A DNA stretch of 64,000 nucleotides from Kineosporia aurantiaca JCM 3230 (GTDB taxonomy: Bacteria; Actinomycetota; Actinomycetes; Actinomycetales; Kineosporiaceae), in assembly GCA_000719025.1 (NCBI GenBank), contig JODP01000012.1, positions 62,001 through 126,000 of the forward strand. The letters run 5' to 3'. Below, piece after piece: positions 28,501-34,700 of the stretch (positions are counted from its first letter, which is position 1; every line of letters starts with the position of its first letter). The translations under genes and the position numbers were made by a program. The notes beneath the pieces were generated by a model that saw nothing but the letters and a program-made list of their open reading frames with translations, made no database searches and was not told the DNA's origin.

Positions 28501-28740
28501 GCCGAGCTGGATGCCCTGGAAGCACGCCTGGCCGCCTTGGCCGGTCAGGGCTCTCTGCAGGCGGAGGTCACGGTCCGGCTGCAGACCCTGCTCTCGGGCT
28601 GGATCGGGACCTCGGCGACCTCGGCCGCTTCCGAGCAGGCGGCGGAGCGGCTGGAGAGTGCCGACGCGGAAGCGGTGTTCGACTTCATCGACCGGGAGCT
28701 CGGGGTCGCACCCCTCGATGGCCACCTCGATCCGCAATGA
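10585..28740 (+). CDS. Gene B: four-module type I PKS (modules 3-6)
   Basis: A single uninterrupted 6051-aa ORF. The GTG start is chosen because it opens directly into a class-1 N-terminal docking helix (SEDDKLRYFLRRV...ETRQRLADLE) about 32 residues before the first KS, as in related PKSs. Order: dock, KS3-AT3(FVAH)-KR3-ACP3, KS4-AT4(malonyl)-KR4-ACP4, KS5-AT5(methylmalonyl)-KR5-ACP5, KS6-AT6(malonyl)-KR6-ACP6, and a C-terminal docking tail (about 28480-28737) ending FDFIDRELGVAP. All KS cysteines, AT serines, KR tyrosines and ACP serines are present, so all four modules should be active. Four extension cycles each leave a hydroxyl. The start of gene C follows after 34 bp. Confidence 0.98.
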   Translation: MSEDDKLRYFLRRVTANLHETRQRLADLESAAGEPIAIVGMGCRFPGGVTSPETFWDLIAGGVDAISEFPADRGWDLAGSQVAAGGFIQGATEFDPGFFGISPREAVAMDPQQRLLLTVAWEALERAGIDPTSLRGSATGVFAGASHSGYGWGSGDLEGHLVTGTSASILSGRIAYTLGLEGPAVTVDTACSSALVCLHLASRALRAGECSMALVGGVFVASTPVMFTDFSAQLGLAPDGRCKAFGDGANGMGVAEGSGMIVLERLSDARKNGHHVLAVVRGSAMNQDGASNGLTAPNGPSQQRVIRAALADAKLSPADIDAVEAHGTGTSLGDPIEAHALLATYGQDRPEDRPLLLGSVKANIGHAQQAAGMAGLMKIVMALQNNLLPRTLHADQPSSHIDWDSGRVRLLTEEQPWEPGERPRRMGLSGFGMSGTNVHVILSDPPAPEAEEPPAEGEPEEVVEEEVPPLAVLSEAPPVWMLSGRTAAGMSEQAERLASLATQKPELRPVDIAWSLAHTRSRFEYRAVVRADDRDGLIAGLGDLAEGNRNPGVASGIVTSTGKTVFVFPGQGAQWAGMGDEMRRVSPVFAARLAECAAALAPHVDWNLEDVLAGREGAPGIEQAAVVQPALWAVMVSLAAVWEAAGIVPDAVVGHSQGEIAAACVAGILSLEDAAHVIAARSRALSGLAVEAGMLSVVMPVAAVEELLVSFDSLSVAAVNGPATTVVSGDLAALDKFERVLSKRRVLRWRIPQTDFVAHSARVEPLAEPLRRELAGIAPQAGRVPMFSTVTGERIDGTTMDDGYWYSNVRERVRFQDAVVAAGQSGGRTFVEVSPQPVLTGPITETFEDLAVPTSPVITGTLERENPGAARFLGALAHLHVHGGRVDWTRVLPEGSIVDLPTYAFQTERYWLEPTLTKVARPEAARTDTASWRYSTEWAPVAAPLDASKLSGTWLLVTGDASPVERCSQMLSAHGASVVTIPATGLDREALAAAVAVPGVTGVLSLLALDETPRPDFGDVAVGVADTLTLIQALGDAGIDAPLWVLSSGAVDAVEGDELSSPVQVQARALGRVASLEHRDRWGGLIDLPLDEWDSALESRLAAVLSGITGEIETAIRTEGIFGRRLVPAAVEHEFEWTPGGTVLITGGTGAIGGHVARWVAGRNAQRVALVSRSGPAAVDAGLIADLVTAGTAVDVVSVDVSLRDELEALLARIAATGPAVSSVMHTAGVVDNGTLDRLDVPRLSTVLAAKATSAALLDELTDDLDAFVLFSSAAATFGGGGQGNYAAANAYLDALAQNRRHRGLPGTSLAWGPWAGGGVAASSEKTKQRLARNSWEVLMDPALCVKALGEALDGDDTALTVMDVDWSKMSGVPGMSDLHTVPLVRDLPQVRALAPEIVVESTGVQAEGALALQLLQLSKTEQERILTDLIRSEVAAVLNYPSLSSVDGARAFSDLGFDSLTAVELRNQLSSATGLRLPASLLFDYPTPLVLATHLRTSLVGSSGAASAEPVVGAASAVDLEPIAIVGMGGRYPGGIDGPESFWEMLSSGSEGYSPVPVNRGWDTANLFDPDPDHPGTAYVQAGGFVQEAGQFDPGFFGISPREALAMDPQQRLLLETSWEALERAGIDPRSLRGSATGVFAGGYSSGYAMGIQTSPEGTAGLEGHMVTGNAGSVISGRISYLLGLEGPSLTIDTACSSSLVAMHLAVTALRSGECRLALAGGVTVMATPAELIGFSKQRGLAQDGRSKSFSASADGMGMAEGAGLIVLERLSDAQRNGHPVLAVIRGTAVNQDGASNGLTAPNGPSQQRVIRAALANAGLTTADIDAVEAHGTGTVLGDPIEAQALAATYGVDRPQERPLYLGSVKSNFGHSQAAAGVAGVIKMVLALQHEQLPQSLHSGERSPHIEWDGSGLHLLTEAVSWPSRLASEGEARRAGISAFGISGTNAHVVIEEAPSVGVANEAASPEPTLATDLRVWPVSARTGAALTAQADRLATFLRDRPAYDPASVARSLVTTRSQFEHRAVVLGADADRLLSGLASLEGAITGVVPASAPRVGFVFAGQGAQRAGMGRELHAASPVFADVFDRVCALLEPEVGLPIREVILSEEEDPRADRTGYAQAGLFAVEVSLVAMLAAAGIVPAAVAGHSVGEIAAAYVAGVLNLQDACRLVGTRARLMEALPEGGAMAAIAVSEAEILAELPEGVSVAAVNGPASVVVSGEQAAVEGLVEFWRERGKRVRRLRVSHAFHSARMDAVLDELGAVASGMDHSTPTITWVGALTGEVVTSPEPGYWPAQARQAVRFADAVSTMAVQDVSVFIEIGPDATLSGMGPAALDSAEFVPLLRPQVPAAESVLTALARAHVRGVAVDWAAVTPAAPIVPLPTYAFQHEYFWPGGPQRLRPVADSDSGEWLYRTSWAGVSPKPVSGENWLLVTGAAGRTVAADLARAAEAAGITVTLVEVGADETSRSAFAERIRVSLGETARPTGLAELNEAAGAERDARESGASVAGPDRIVSMLALDESRVAGTESVSVGLASTLGLLQGLGDIGRDARLWVVTRGAVAVSAADRLTSPVQAQVWGMGQVAALEHPDRWGGLIDLPAQWDEGTASRLVASLAVDEDQLAIRPQGVLARRLIRTTDVTSGESRWTGRGTALVTGGTGAIGARVARWLAEHGTPQIVLTSRSGALANGAARLAAELAEAGSTAVVLRADVSRRDDVTGLLASVINLKAVVHTAGVVDDGVLDRLDVDRFETVLGAKARGADLLDELTSDLDAFVLFSSSAATFGGGGQGNYAAANAYLDALIQNRRDRGLPGASLAWGPWAGGGMAQADDAVRQRLERGVLRALAPDKALNVLGHALSGAATGVLTVMDVDWAKAGATAGLAQMPLVRDLPEVLRVTPEPVSVNALTQQLTGVNSSAQMQLLTDLVRAEAASVLGHAGAGAVDAERPFSDIGFDSLTAVELRNRLTALTGLTLPATLVFDYPTPAVLAAFLRSELLGDAAAVAAPGRAVVDDDPIAIVGMACRFPGGVESPEQFWQLLVDGIDAVTGFPVDRGWDLDTLFDADPSRPGSSITRAGGFVHDAADFDPAFFGINPREALAMDPQQRILLQTSWEAIERAGIDPRTLRGSETGVFAGSGFNGYGVGAEESGLEGYQLTGMAASVISGRVSYALGLEGPAVTVDTACSSSMVALHLAAQALRSQECTLALAGGVTVMAVPTGFSEFSRQQGLASDGRCKAFSASADGTGWAEGAGILVLERLSDAQRNGHQVLAVVAGSAINQDGASNGLTAPNGPSQQRVIRSALAAAGLGGADVDVVEAHGTGTTLGDPIEAQALLATYGRERSNGQPLWLGSVKSNIGHTQSAAGVAGIMKMVLALQHGMLPRTLHVERPTDQVDWSAGAVQLLTEAQPWPAGERRRRAGISSFGMSGTNAHVVLEEAPVLVDVPDEPKTPVLDSALAWLVSARTPEALRRQAGRLADRVDSLEPADVAWSLATSRSVFEHRAVVVGCDRDELVAGLAALAEGASDANVITAAAGPSNPAVFVFPGQGSQWAGMGRALADSSPVFAARLAECGAALAPFVDWNLDEALDGPLDQVDVVQPVLWAVMVSLARVWEAAGVTPAAVVGHSQGEIAAAVVAGILSLEDGARVVALRSQALRALSGHGGMLSIAEPVEVITDRIEPWAGRVAVAAINGPEATVISGDLDALTEIAEKCEQAGVRRRLLPVDYASHGPQVDQLREEILAALAGITPRAGTVPLTSSLTGGPLAGEDAGPEYWYASLRATVEFSQAIQSLHASGRNVFIEVSPHPVLVNAISATVEQVIDDDVEFVEPLVVGTLRRDEGTAERFLKSLAEVHVRGVRVDWASVLTPARTVALPTYPFARERFWAEGRLAPRRSDSVVVDPTADWRYRVTWAPIAAARSGGLEGRWLVVSGAAGAAAADVVENGLANGGAEVVGSRVLAGSAVGIDRSALAELVRESLGGEPVAGVISLLALEEAGRIPGLTDGLVGTVGLVQALGDLGVGAPLWVLTQGAVAAGADQAPQRPAQAPVWGMGRVAALEHPDRWGGLVDLPSDFGDAAAERLVAVLTGSEDQVAIRGAGVLGRRLARAAAPSIKNTWAPRGTVLVTGGTGAIGGRLAAMAAERGAQRVVLTSRSGAAVAGVAQRVAGLANSGVTVDVVAADVAQRAQVAGLVGWIGAGLSSVFHAAGVGGGDPISELTIEALAAAMAAKAAGGAHLDELTEGLDAFVTFSSGAAVWGSAHLTGYAAANTALDALVESRRARGLAGTSVAWGLWGGGGMAEGSSGEFLQRMGLREMDPDASIAVLAAALDHGDVTLTVADIDWERFASVFSVHRPSPLITGVPEARAALSTGATDGPKAQEPDNALAARLAGLTKAEQMRMLTDLVRTEAAIVLGHSSTDALPAGKAFQELGFDSLTAVDLRNRLSSATGLTLPATLVFDYPTASSLASFLRTRLVSDDSTPQTGTVRASSNEPIAIVGLGLRFPGGADSPDTFWKLLSEGADAVGDLPSDRGWDLDAIVDATGRLPQGGYLYNAGEFDPGFFGISPREALTMDPQQRLLLESSWEALERAGIDPEGLRGSSTGVFVGASWSGYGLDPHAGGDQGHLLTGTSSSVLSGRMSYVLGLEGPAVSVDTACSSSLVAMHLAGQALRSGECDLALAGGAYVAATPIMFTSFNTQLGQAPDGRCKAFGAGADGMGMAEGAGILVLERLSDAQRNGHHVLAVIRGSAVNQDGASNGLTAPNGPSQQRVIRAALASAGLNAADVDVVEAHGTGTSLGDPIEAGALMATYGAERGEGGALWLGSVKSNIGHTQAASGAAAVIKMVLALQHQELPRTLHVEEPSPHIDWNAGDVRLLSEPVAWTPGDRVRRAGVSGFGMSGTNAHLIIEEAPAGASVPVEKDLAVLAEPVPVLALSGRTAAALSDQAVRLRSWIGDSTNLDDVAWSLATGRTAFEHRAVVLGDDLVAGLTALSEKSSSIISGVADGRPRVGFLFAGQGAQRGGMGRELYAASPVFAQAFDEAMAGLEAEIGPELRDLVLGAPDDPRADQTVFAQAGLFAVEVGLLAVLKAAGVMPDVVAGHSVGEIAAAYAAGVLSLADAAALVAARGRLMQELPAGGAMAALEASEAEVEATLFGGVSIAAVNGPSSVVVSGDAEAVDALVDLWRAQDRRVRRLRVSHAFHSSRMDPMLGELSTVASGLEHSAPALTWIGALTGEVVTAPEAGYWPAQARQAVRFADTVQAMRDAGVTVFVEIGPDGTLSGMGASVLEDALFVPTRRENQSVADGLLSALARVYTKGVEVDWRRVLPAGRTIDLPTYAFQHERFWVEATAAPESDREFWAAVEEGDAQALGLDDAAQLDAIRPLLTSWRRRRVDKSATDGWRYRIAWEPVAGVNASAERPLAGSWLLVSGPRESGSAYERRIGAVEQALSEGGAEVFGVTVTSEDNRQTMAGKVADALGGAPAGVLWLPPNDLLPTVQLVQALGDASVGAPLWVLTQDAVAIGDELPDPAQAAVWGFGRVVALEHPERWGGLIDLPADAVPAQLCSVLGQSVEDQVVLRGEDVLARRLVHAGPVRKSDEQWTPAGPVLITGGSGSLGSRVARWVAGRGAESIVLTSRSGALASGVASVAADLALSGSGVSVLSADIGERDHVAGLLGWVADHDAPVDSVFHVAGSPEAVSVEAVDVDGLSRVTSAKADGALWLDQLTASLRLSAFVVFSSISATWGSGHQPGYAAANAYLDALVENRRGRGLTGTSLAWGPWSGGGMGALGEAETAFRSRGLRYLDGDRALGVLGSALDAGESSLTVAEVDWERFAGVFTLRRPSALLNGLPEVRAALAETDDVAVEGNDLAARLEGRSRAEQDRILTTLVRTEAAAVLGYPSIEPVGASRAFKDLGFDSLTAVELRNRVVAATGQRLAATVVFDYPTSADLAAHVRGLVLPEEPAVPVLAELDALEARLAALAGQGSLQAEVTVRLQTLLSGWIGTSATSAASEQAAERLESADAEAVFDFIDRELGVAPLDGHLDPQ
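10684..15090 (+). other. PKS module 3: KS-AT(FVAH)-KR(B-type)-ACP
   Basis: KS3 has Cys 11155 and ends near 11920. AT3 (about 12277-13180) has GHSQGE (Ser 12550) and FVAH at 12850-12861. From GMLSVVMPVAAVEELL through LRWRIPQTDFVAHS it closely matches AT1, so both probably select the same extender. KR3 (from 13378) has VVDNG in the LDD region, GQGNY with Tyr 14440 and no Trp, predicting a B-type alcohol. ACP3 serine is at 14962. Confidence 0.92.
15148..19600 (+). other. PKS module 4: KS-AT(malonyl)-KR(B-type)-ACP
   Basis: KS4 (Cys 15673) opens with GMGGRYPGG where the usual Cys of GMGCRFPGG is Gly. AT4 (about 16753-17680) has FAGQG, GHSVGE (Ser 17029) and HAFH (17320-17331), the malonyl signature. 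KR4 (from 17815) has VVDDG, GQGNY and Tyr 18961, a B-type pattern. ACP4 serine is at 19453. The AT-KR joint has no dimerization element. Confidence 0.95.
19627..24030 (+). other. PKS module 5: KS-AT(methylmalonyl)-KR(A-type)-ACP
   Basis: KS5 (Cys 20137) reads FFGINPREA, with Asn for the near-invariant Ser. AT5 (about 21208-22100) has FPGQGSQW, GHSQGE (Ser 21466) and YASH (21766-21777), the methylmalonyl signature. Its loop between PVEVI and VAAINGP is short, so it is a useful uninserted reference for the other YASH ATs. KR5 (from 22306) has Trp 23356 and Tyr 23380 in WGSAHLTGY and lacks LDD, so it is A-type with residue 146 Leu. ACP5 serine is at 23890. Confidence 0.94.
24064..28470 (+). other. 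PKS module 6: KS-AT(malonyl)-KR(A1-type)-ACP
   Basis: KS6 has Cys 24556. AT6 (about 25615-26500) has GHSVGE (Ser 25891) and HAFH (26182-26193), the malonyl signature. A dimerization element starts near 26660 (FWAAVEEGDAQ). KR6 (from 26794) has WGSGHQPGY with Trp 27823 and Tyr 27847, an A1 pattern. ACP6 serine is at 28348, and the C-terminal docking tail follows. Confidence 0.95.
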
Positions 28741-28774
28741 GCCCGTCCCGGCAGTTCCTGAGGGAGATCTGAAG
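28741..28774 (+). promoter_or_regulatory. Gene B-gene C gap with ribosome binding site
   Basis: AGGGAG at 28761-28766 lies 8 bases before ATG 28775 and fixes that start. The reading frame is open further upstream, inside gene B, but upstream codons encode no PKS-like sequence. No terminator is seen. Confidence 0.8.
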
Positions 28775-31700
28775 ATGGTTGAGAACGAAAAACTTCTGAC
28801 CTATCTCAAGCGGGTCTCCGCGGAGCTGTACGAAACCCGGGAACGGTTGCGCCGGTTCGAGTCCGGCGAGGCCGAGCCGGTGGCCATCGTGGGTATGGGC
28901 TGCCGGCTGCCGGGCGGCGTGGACAGCCCGGAGAGCCTGTGGGAGCTGCTGAACGACGGCACCGACGCAATCTCCGGTCTTCCCACCGACCGGGGCTGGG
29001 GACCCTCCGCCGCACGCGGTGGATTTGTCCAGCGGGCAGCCGATTTCGACGCCTCCTTCTTCGGGATCAGTCCCCGCGAGGCCCTGGCCACCGACCCGCA
29101 GCAGCGGCTGCTGCTCGAAACCGCTTGGGAGGCCCTGGAACGCGCCGGGATCGACCCGCGCTCGCTGCAGGGCTCGGCCACGGGCGTCTTCGCGGGCGCC
29201 TCGACCTCCGGCTACCCCTCAGCGGCGGCCCCCGGCGCCGGGATGTACCAGCTGACCGGCACCGCCACCAGCGTCGTCTCCGGCCGCATCTCCTACACGC
29301 TGGGCCTGGAAGGCCCGGCCGTGACCGTGGACACGGCCTGCTCCTCGTCCCTGGTCGCCCTGCACCTGGCCGCGCAGGCGCTGCGTGCGGGGGAGTGCTC
29401 GCTGGCTCTGGCGGGCGGGGTGACCGTGATGGCCGTACCGGTGATGTTCTCCGAGCTTTCCCGTCAACAGGGCCTGGCCCCCGACGGCCGCTGCAAGGCG
29501 TTCTCGGCTTCCGCCGACGGCACCGGCTGGGCCGAGGGCGCGGGAATGGTGGTCTTGGAGCGGCTTTCCGATGCCCGCCGGAACGGTCACCCGGTGCTGG
29601 CGGTGGTGGCCGGCTCGGCGGTGAATCAGGACGGCGCCTCGAATGGCCTGACCGCACCGAACGGCCCCTCACAGCAGCGGGTGATCCGCGCGGCACTGGC
29701 CTCGGCCCGGCTGTCGCCCTCCGACGTGGACGTGGTCGAGGCGCACGGCACCGGCACCACGCTGGGCGACCCGATCGAGGCGCAGGGTCTGCTGTCGACC
29801 TACGGCCAGGACCGCGCCGAGGGTCGTCCACTGTGGCTGGGCTCGATCAAGTCGAACATCGGCCACACTCAGGCCGCGGCCGGGGTGGCCGGGGTGATGA
29901 AGATGGTGCTGGCCCTGCAGAAGGGGCGGCTTCCGGCCACGCTGCACGCCGATGAGCCCTCGTCCCACGTGGACTGGGCTTCCGGAGACGTCCGCCTGCT
30001 GACTTCTTCGCAGCCGTGGGCTTCCGGTGAGAAGGTTCGCCGGGCCGGTGTTTCCGCCTTTGGGGTGAGCGGCACCAATGCGCACGTCATTCTCGCCGAG
30101 GCTCCTGCGGCCGCTGCTGAACCCGAGGCGGAACCGACTCCCGCGCGGCTGACTGGAGCCCCGCAGGCCTGGGTGGTTTCCGGCCACACGCCGGAAGCGC
30201 TGATCGCTCAGGCCCGGCGACTGGCCGAGGCGACTTCGGAACTGACCCCGCAGGACGTGGCCTGGTCCCTCGCCGCTACCCGTTCGGCGTTCGAGCACCG
30301 GGCGGTGGTAATCGGCTCTCCGGACGATCTGCGGGCCGGCCTGGCCGAAGTAGTCGACGGTGCCCCGAACACTCTGGTGGGCGCGGTCCTGAGTGAGGAC
30401 GAACGCCGTGTGGCTTTCGTCTTCCCCGGGCAGGGTTCGCAGTGGGTCGGGATGGGGCGCTCCCTGGCTGCCTCTTCGCCGGTCTTTGCCGAGCGGCTGG
30501 CTGAGTGTGCTGCGGCCCTGTCGCCATTCGTCGAATGGGACTTGTTCGAGGAGCTTGAGGGCTCTTTGGAACGAGTAGATGTCCTCCAGCCGGTTCTGTG
30601 GGCCGTACACGTTTCGCTCGCGGCGGTGTGGGCGGCGGCCGGGGTTGCTCCGGATGCGGTGGTTGGGCATTCGCAGGGTGAGATTGCGGCGGCCGTTGTT
30701 TCAGGTGCTTTGTCGTTGGAGGACGGCGCGCGAGTTGTTTCTTTGCGGTCGAAGGCTTTGAGGGCTCTGTCGGGGCGTGGGGGGATGCTCTCGATTGCCG
30801 AGCCGGTCTCGGTAGTTGAGGCGCGCTGTTCTTCCGTGATCATGGACTTTTCCCCCGGGGATCACCAAGGGTCTTTGGGGGTTGCGGCGGTCAACGGGCC
30901 TTCGGCCACGGTGGTGTCGGGGGATCCGGCGTTGCTGGAGGTGCTGCGGGCCGCGGTTGAGTACGCTGGTGGCCGGGCTCGGCTGCTGCCCGTCGACTAT
31001 GCCTCGCACGGCCCCCAGGTCGATGAACTTCGGGACGAGATCCTCCGGCTCCTGGAGCCGGTCCGGCCGCAACGAGCGTCCGTACCCATGGTTTCGGCCC
31101 TGACTGGCGAATGGCTGGACGGCACCGAACTGGGTGCTGAGTACTGGTACGACAGTCTGCGATCCACCGTCGAGTTCTCCCGTGCGGTGCTCGTTCTCGC
31201 AGACGAGGGTTACCGGGCCTTCGTCGAAGTCTCGGCGCATCCGGTCCTGACCACCCCGTTGAGCGAGACGGTCGAGGCCGACGGTAGCGCGGTGATGGTG
31301 ACCGGCACGCTGCGCCGCGAGGATGGTGGTGCCGATCGCCTGCTCACCTCGTTCGCCCACGCCTGGGTGCACGGCCTGCCGGTGAACTGGACCTCGGTGC
31401 TTCCGGTGGGCCGACAGGTCGCTCTGCCGACCTACGCCTTCCAGTACCGCCGCTACTGGCCCGACGTTGCTGCCGGCTCCGCCGATGTCGCAGCCGCTGG
31501 ACTCGGCGCCATGCGCCACCCGCTGCTCGGCGCCATGGTGGAGCTCGCCGACGGCGACGGCCTGGTCTTCACCGGCCGCCTGTCCACCGCGACCCAACCC
31601 TGGCTGGCCGATCACAGGCTCGGCGGCATCACAATCTTCCCGGGTACGGGCCTGGCCGAACTGGCCCTGGCGGCCGGTGCACGGGTGGGCTGCAACCGTC

Positions 31701-34700
31701 TCGACGAACTGACCCTGCTCGCGCCCCTGGTGTTGGGCAGCGGGGTCCAAGTGCAGGTGACGGTCGGTGCTGATCCTGGCGAGGGCCGGGCGCTCGAGAT
31801 CTTCGCGCGCGCGGCGGACGGTGAGGATGCCTGGACCAAGCACGCCGCCGGAGTCCTGAGCCCGGCTGCTGCGGCGGAGGACGCGGACCTCCTGGTCTGG
31901 CCGCCGGTTGGTGCCCAGGCCGTGACGGTCGGCAGTCGCTACGACGAGCTGGCCGCGGCGGCCGGGCTGGGGCCGGCCTTCCGCGGGCTGCGGGCGGTGT
32001 GGCAGAAGGACGGCGATGTGTTCGCCGAGGTCGCTCTTCCAGAGGGCTTGTCGACGGACGCCGAGACCTTCGGCCTGCACCCCGCCCTGCTGGACGCCGC
32101 CCTGCACGCGGTCTGGGTGACCGACGCGGGCGACGGCGAGCCGCAGATGCCCTTCGCCTTCTCCGGTGTGTCCCTGTACGCGGTCGGGGCTGGGGTGTTG
32201 CGGGCTCGGGTGCGGCGAGGTTCTGACGGCGCTGTGTCATTGGTGGCGGTGGACGCTGCTGGTTCGCCGGTGGTGTCGGTGGACTCGCTCGTGATGCGGC
32301 CGGTGACGCTGCCTGCGTCGGCTGGGGCACCGGGCTGGGTACGGGATGCGCTGTTCTCGGTGCAGTGGTCGCGGGTGCCGTTGCCGGTGGCTGGGTCGTA
32401 TCGGTGGGCATTGCTGGGGGCGGATTCCTGGGGGCTGGGGGTGGCTCTGGGGGCTCAGGGTTTGGCGCTGGGCGGAGCCCGCCCACCCGGGGAGACAGAA
32501 CGGTTGGGGGAAAAAGTTGAGGGGTTGGATGGGCCGGGTGCTGCACTCGGGGTAGCTGCCTCGGATTTGGCCCTGGACACAGCCCGCCCACCCGGGGAGA
32601 CAGGGTGGGCTGGGCGAGAGGTTGAGGGGGGCAGCGGTACTGGGGGTGTACCGCTGACTGTGGTCTTCGTCGGGTCTGACGCTGCTGCTGAGCCTGCGTC
32701 ACCAGCCGGCGAGGCCCGGCGGTTGGCCGGCGAGGCGCTGAGCCTGGTGCAGGAGTGGTTGTCGTCCGAGACGGTCGGGCGCCTGGTCGTGGTCACGCGC
32801 GGCGCTACCTCGGTTGATGGGGATGTCACTGACCTTGCTGCGGCGGCGGCTCGGGGGCTGCTGCGTTCGGCGCAGTCGGAGAACCCGGACCGGATCATCC
32901 TGGTTGACCTGGCTCCTGGGCTGGGCGTCGAGGAGGCGTTCGAGGCTCTGAGCATGGCTCCGGAGGCCGGTGAGCCGGAACTCGCGGTCACTGAGCAAGG
33001 GACGTTTGCGCCGCGCCTGGTGCGGGCGGCTGGGGTGGAGGCTCGTACCGAAGGGGACGGATTGCGCATCGCCGGGGCGGTGCTTGTCACCGGGGGCACC
33101 GGCAAGCTGGGTGGGGTTGTTGCCCAGCACTTGGTGGAGACCGGGCGGGCCCGGGATCTTCTCCTGGTGAGCCGGTCCGGTGCGCAGGCAGCTGGCGCCG
33201 CTGGTCTTGCGGCGACGCTCGCCGGCGCGGGTGCGGGCGTGCGGATCGTGGCTGGGGATGTCGCTGATCGGCCGGTGCTCGCGAGCATCCTGGGGCAGAC
33301 TCGGGTCTCCGGTGTGGTGCATACGGCCGGGATTGTGGACGACGGCACGGTCGGTTCCCTGACTCCCGAGCGGGTGGCCGCGGTCATGCGTCCCAAATCT
33401 GATGCTGCCTGGACCCTGCACGAAATGACCCGGGATCTGGACTTCTTCATCATGTTCTCGTCCGCGGCGGCCACGATGGGGGCGCCGGGGCAGGGCAACT
33501 ACGCAGCGGGCAACGCTTTCCTGGACGCGTTGGCAGCGCACCGGCGGGCAGCCGGGCTTCCGGCGGTCTCACTGGCGTGGGGCGCATGGATGGCGTCTGA
33601 GGGCATCGGGCGAAACCTGAACCGGGGACTACTGAACCGGGTCACCGATGGTGGCTCCGGCGATTTGGGTCTCGAAGAAGGGCTCCTGCTGTTCGATCTG
33701 GCTCTCGAGCGGAAAGAGTCCTTGCTGCTGCCGGTTCGGTTCGATGTGGCTGGGCTGCGGAGCCGGGCCGAGCAGGGCGCGGACGTGCCCGCGGTGATGC
33801 GGGGGCTGGCTGGGGCGGCCGGCTTGGCGCGAGCGGCTGGTGCTGGGGCGGACGGACCGGTCGGGGCGTTGCGTCGTCAGCTCGCCGGTCTGGCCGAGGC
33901 GGAGCGGGACCGGGTTCTGGTCGACCTGGTCCGCACGCAGGTTGCCGCCGTTCTCGGGCATGCCTCGGGCGACGAGATCGTCACGAACCGGGCGTTCACC
34001 GATCTGGGCTTTGACTCGCTGACCGCGGTCGAGCTGCGTAACCGGCTGAACACCGCGACTGGGCTGCGGTTGCCGGCGACCCTCATCTTCGACTACCCGA
34101 ACACCGCGGTTCTGGCCGCCCACCTCGGAAGCGAGCTGTCGGGCGTCATCAATCAAATTGCGCCGCAGACACCTTCGACCAGGGATGCCGCTGACCCGAT
34201 TGCCATTGTCTCGATGGGGTGTCGCTTTCCTGGCGGGGTGAGGACGCCGGAGGCGCTCTGGCACCTGCTCTCCACCGGTGGCGACGCCATCTCGTCGCTG
34301 CCGGTGGATCGAGGTTGGGATCTTGAGGGCCTGTACGACCCGGATCCGGATCAGGAAGGCACGTTCTACACCAGTCAGGGCGGCTTCCTGCACGATGCGG
34401 CGGATTTCGATCCTGGGTTCTTCGGAATCAGTCCGCGTGAGGCGCTGGCGATGGACCCGCAGCAGCGGCTGCTGCTGGAGACCTCTTGGGAAGCGCTGGA
34501 ACGCGCCGGGATCGATCCGGTCTCGCTGCGCGGTTCGGCGACAGGTGTGTTCGCGGGCGGGCAGTCCTGGGGCTACGGTCTTTTCGGGGACGCGAGTGGA
34601 TCCGAGGGCCATCTTCTGACCGGTGGTTCGACCAGCGTTCTCTCTGGCCGGGTCTCGTACACGCTGGGCCTTGAGGGACCGGCGATGACCGTGGACACCG

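Larger units (their letters stand above)
28874..34140 (+). other. PKS module 7: KS-AT(methylmalonyl)-DH-KR(B-type)-ACP
   Basis: KS7 has Cys 29339. AT7 (about 30410-31320) has GHSQGE (Ser 30671) and YASH (30998-31009), the methylmalonyl signature, and carries the palindromic loop insert. DH7 (about 31511-32310) has the HxxxGxxxxP motif (His 31613, Gly 31625, Pro 31640) and the second catalytic Asp at 32093 in LLDAALHA, so it should be active. KR7 has TGGTGKLG, VDDG, PGQGNY and Tyr 33500, the B-type pattern usually paired with a DH. No ER lies between them. ACP7 serine is at 34016. Predicted outcome: an alpha-methyl, alpha-beta-unsaturated unit. Confidence 0.93.

Noticed and set aside
28511..28774. 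Upstream extension of gene C to 28511
   Set aside because: The extension overlaps gene B in another frame and encodes no PKS-like sequence; ATG 28775 has an RBS and a docking helix.
31511..33600. An enoylreductase in module 7
   Set aside because: The DH is followed by a KR structural half with the PGET repeats and then the KR catalytic half; no ER NADPH motif is present.
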